This document shows positions 13,623 through 15,449 of a stretch of 15,449 nucleotides of DNA, piece after piece. Source of the stretch: Acinetobacter sp. (GTDB taxonomy: Bacteria > Pseudomonadota > Gammaproteobacteria > Pseudomonadales > Moraxellaceae); assembly GCA_030152605.1 (NCBI GenBank), contig JASLJB010000059.1:1-15449 (forward strand), read 5' to 3'. How positions within the stretch are numbered: position 1 is the first letter of the stretch; every line of letters starts with the position of its first letter. The translations under genes were made by a program, and so were the position numbers. A model generated the notes under the pieces. That model did not search any database and was not told the DNA's origin. It saw nothing but the letters and a program-made list of their open reading frames with translations.

Positions 13623-14784
13623 AGCTGATGATTTCCAGGTTTTGAATCAGTTGAAATAAATGCGGGTCCACACTGTGCTGCGCGGTTTCAATGACCAAGA
13701 ACACGCGATCAAAATCTTGATGACTAATGTTGTAGGCATAGTTTTGCATGCCTAAGCCATAGTTGTCTTTGAAGGCGCAGATACTTTGAATGGCATGACC
13801 CAACATGATCGGCGAGCGTGTGGTGGCACTAAACTGCACATCCAAGCCTTGCTTTGCCAAGCGCTCTGCTATCAAGAACGGCAGCCACATAAATTCGCCT
13901 GAACCAAGGATCAAGACTTTATCTTTTGGGTTGATATAGGGCAGCTCACGCCACGGTTGTAACTCGAGATAGCTGGGTTCTCGTCCCCAGGTCTGCGGTG
14001 CGATGCACTCAAACATTCCATGTGCGGTAGAACTCACATCCGGCATGGCTTGTGTCAGTGGCAGATGGTTGGGATGCCATTGCCAATTGCCATGGATTAA
14101 GGCCACACATTCGATCGGGATGCCTTGATATGTTTTGGGCAGTAGCCCATCGCTCCAGTTGACCAGACTGACCAAGATAATGCGTTGTACTTGGCGTAGA
14201 TTGGCTTGTTCGAGGCTGTGAAGCAGATTGAAAAAAGTTTTTCCGGTGGAGATTTCATCATCCACCAAGATCAAGGTACGGGTATTTATGATGTGCGCAT
14301 GAATCAACGGATCGGGTGAGCTATAAAAAAACTGATCTTGGGCATGACTATGTTCTTCTAAAAAATCCCCCAGTTTGGGAATCCCATAGGCAGGATGCCG
14401 CGTGGTGGTCATAAACACGGCTTGCTGACGATGGTTTTGGCTTTGACTATAGCTGTGGCTGTGGCTGTGGCTCAGGTGGTCGCGTTGAGCGAGTGCACGA
14501 TATACACCGGCACCAAGACAGACCGCTGTTTCAGCCATGCCGATGACTGTGATTGGTGTGGGCAAGTCGGGCGCTAACATCTGGGCCAGATCATGATAAC
14601 TACGTTGCATTAACTCAGGTTGCACCGGGATGTGCTTACCTAATACTTTGGACACAAATAAAAATGCCCGTTTGGGATTGATCCGCTCTGCAAAGTCTAG
14701 CAGTTGGTCTAGCGTCCAATGTGGATGCTGTTGTTTGACGTGGATACAAAGGTGGCCACGACTGAGTTGAATGCTTCTCTTCAT
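13585..14784 (-). CDS. Phosphoribosyltransferase (PRTase_2) with C-terminal TRSP domain
   Basis: First gene of the operon; 399 residues in two parts. The N-terminal part (about 30-245) is an orotate-PRTase-like enzyme. It has INPKRAFLFVSKVLGKHIPV (35-54), ITVIGMAETAVCLGAGVYRAL (78-98) and TTTRHPAYG (126-134). TLILVDDEISTGKTFFNLL (170-188) is the PRPP-binding loop, with Asp175 and Asp176. The C-terminal TRSP domain (about 255-395) shows YLELQPWRELPYI, VLILGSGEFMWLPFLIAERL and the naming motif TTRSP (321-325). It should transfer a ribose phosphate from PRPP to an unknown base or acceptor in the cytoplasm. A His/Ser/Gln-rich insert (103-119, HLSHSHSHSYSQSQNHRQ), coded by a short tandem repeat, interrupts the PRTase part. 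The ribosome binding site is poor; the first ATG is used because TRSP-type proteins start near this point and no later Met precedes the core. Confidence 0.87.
   Translation of the reverse strand: MKRSIQLSRGHLCIHVKQQHPHWTLDQLLDFAERINPKRAFLFVSKVLGKHIPVQPELMQRSYHDLAQMLAPDLPTPITVIGMAETAVCLGAGVYRALAQRDHLSHSHSHSYSQSQNHRQQAVFMTTTRHPAYGIPKLGDFLEEHSHAQDQFFYSSPDPLIHAHIINTRTLILVDDEISTGKTFFNLLHSLEQANLRQVQRIILVSLVNWSDGLLPKTYQGIPIECVALIHGNWQWHPNHLPLTQAMPDVSSTAHGMFECIAPQTWGREPSYLELQPWRELPYINPKDKVLILGSGEFMWLPFLIAERLAKQGLDVQFSATTRSPIMLGHAIQSICAFKDNYGLGMQNYAYNISHQDFDRVFLVIETAQHSVDPHLFQLIQNLEIISYEHQTVDLYRSG
14452..14472. repeat. Hexanucleotide tandem repeat in the PRTase/TRSP gene
   Basis: GCTGTG is repeated three and a half times on the plus strand (14452-14472) and codes for the His-Ser-His-Ser-His-Ser run on the minus strand. 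The unit is a multiple of three, so slippage would change protein length without shifting the frame. Confidence 0.8.
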
Positions 14785-14819
14785 TTTATTATTTTTAAAA
14801 TATTCATTATTGAGCGATC

Positions 14820-14848
14820 ACTATACAACAGAAAAAATCATCGATTAA
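14820..14848 (-). promoter_or_regulatory. Predicted promoter of the four-gene operon
   Basis: On the minus strand a -10 box TATAGT (14825-14820, 5 of 6 matches) stands 17 bp from TTAATC (14848-14843, 3 of 6 matches). It would give a leader of about 29 bases before the PRTase/TRSP start. The -35 is weak, so an activator may be needed. Confidence 0.4.
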
Positions 14849-15333
14849 TGCTTTTCAAGCAAACAGCGCTGAAGCGAATCATTTCGCATGCGCACATCGA
14901 CATAAGTTCAACTGCTTATACGATCAGATCACAATTCAATTTCACATCATTGGCAAGCGCATGCAACATGCGGCCTAAACTGTTGTTAAGCACATAAACT
15001 TAAATCTAAGTGTTGTTTTAAACAGTTTGATTTTAATTTGGCACTGCGCAAGCGGGCATTGCAGCCGATGCATGAGAATCTTGCTGTACTGATCAGGCTG
15101 CTAGCAACAGGCTGATGTACACCGCTGATCGCATGAATAAGATGTTGAAAATGAGTTGTAAATATCACAGATACAGACGGAAATAGCAGCTGACAAGCAG
15201 GCTGAAAATAAGCCTGAGTTGAAGATGACATCCTGACTGGGTTTAAGCCGATCAACAAAATGATTCAAAACAATCCCTATACACAGGCTAAAATTTTGAT
15301 TCTTGCCACGGGCAAAGCCAATCGACTGGATTA
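14849..15333. other. Mostly non-coding region upstream of the four-gene operon
   Basis: About 480 bases without a convincing gene. A minus-strand ORF (14986-15258) lacks a ribosome binding site and any known pattern. A 6-bp stem CAGGCT/AGCCTG (15198-15203 and 15211-15216) is present without a T run. A short plus-strand ORF (15260-15334, 24 codons) ends by overlapping the ATG of the ORF at the right edge. Confidence 0.4.
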
Positions 15334-15449
15334 ATGTCCAATAAATCTACAGGTATTATCAATAATTTACTGAATCTTGGTGCAATTGATTTAAACTTGT
15401 CGTCGATGGTTGATTTAAAACTGTGTCATGAAAAATTATTTAATGGTTC
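15334..15449 (+). CDS. Start of an unrecognised ORF running off the right edge
   Basis: From an ATG at 15334 the frame stays open for 38 codons to the end of the window (MSNKSTGIINNLLNLGAIDL and on). The ribosome binding site is poor (GGA a few bases upstream). The ATG overlaps the stop of a 24-codon ORF that begins at 15260 (TAATG), an arrangement typical of coupled translation. If real, the gene is divergent from the Ter-associated operon. I do not recognise the protein; too little is visible to give a function or even to be sure it is coding. Confidence 0.35.
   Translation, partial: MSNKSTGIINNLLNLGAIDLNLSSMVDLKLCHEKLFNG

Noticed and set aside
14986..15258. Minus-strand ORF of 90 codons upstream of the PRTase/TRSP gene
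   Set aside because: No ribosome binding site, no domain pattern and an unusual composition; probably open by chance.

Overview
The window looks like chromosome of a gammaproteobacterium, most probably Acinetobacter (Moraxellaceae). Grounds: a low-to-moderate GC content, an 879-residue AcnB, a membrane-anchored malate:quinone oxidoreductase in place of a second NAD-type enzyme, and many glutamine-rich proteins. The assignment rests on remembered family resemblance, not on a search. No IS element, integrase, CRISPR array, rRNA or intact tRNA gene is visible.

Left part (1-3871, + strand): the 3' end of a VOC/glyoxalase-fold protein, a small unrecognised protein (498-767), then a well-conserved aconitase B gene (acnB, 1157-3796). 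acnB has a good sigma70-type promoter, a structured leader ending in a run of T next to the ribosome binding site, a GTG start and a strong intrinsic terminator.

Middle part (3990-8060): an AT-rich block of little-known genes. From an extended -10 promoter run a 66-residue charged protein, a 361-residue membrane protein carrying what looks like a duplicated small beta domain, a 280-residue membrane protein with a PH-like segment, and an N-terminally shortened Nudix hydrolase. Facing them on the minus strand are a secreted protein and a small lipoprotein.

The minus-strand gene mqo (8476-10113) follows, flanked by non-coding DNA with several hairpins. AcnB and Mqo are both TCA-cycle enzymes but are far apart, on opposite strands, with separate signals.

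Right part (10652-14784, minus strand): a tightly packed four-gene operon encoding, in transcription order, a phosphoribosyltransferase with a TRSP domain, a HAD phosphatase, a StiP-type phosphoribosyltransferase/PELOTA protein and a CitE/HpcH-like TIM-barrel lyase. This matches the biosynthetic module that comparative genomics has linked to Ter (tellurium/stress response) systems and predicted to make a nucleoside-like metabolite. No TerD, TelA, TerC or ATP-grasp partner lies inside the window. The module is the most interesting system here. The last 115 bases hold the start of an unrecognised plus-strand ORF.
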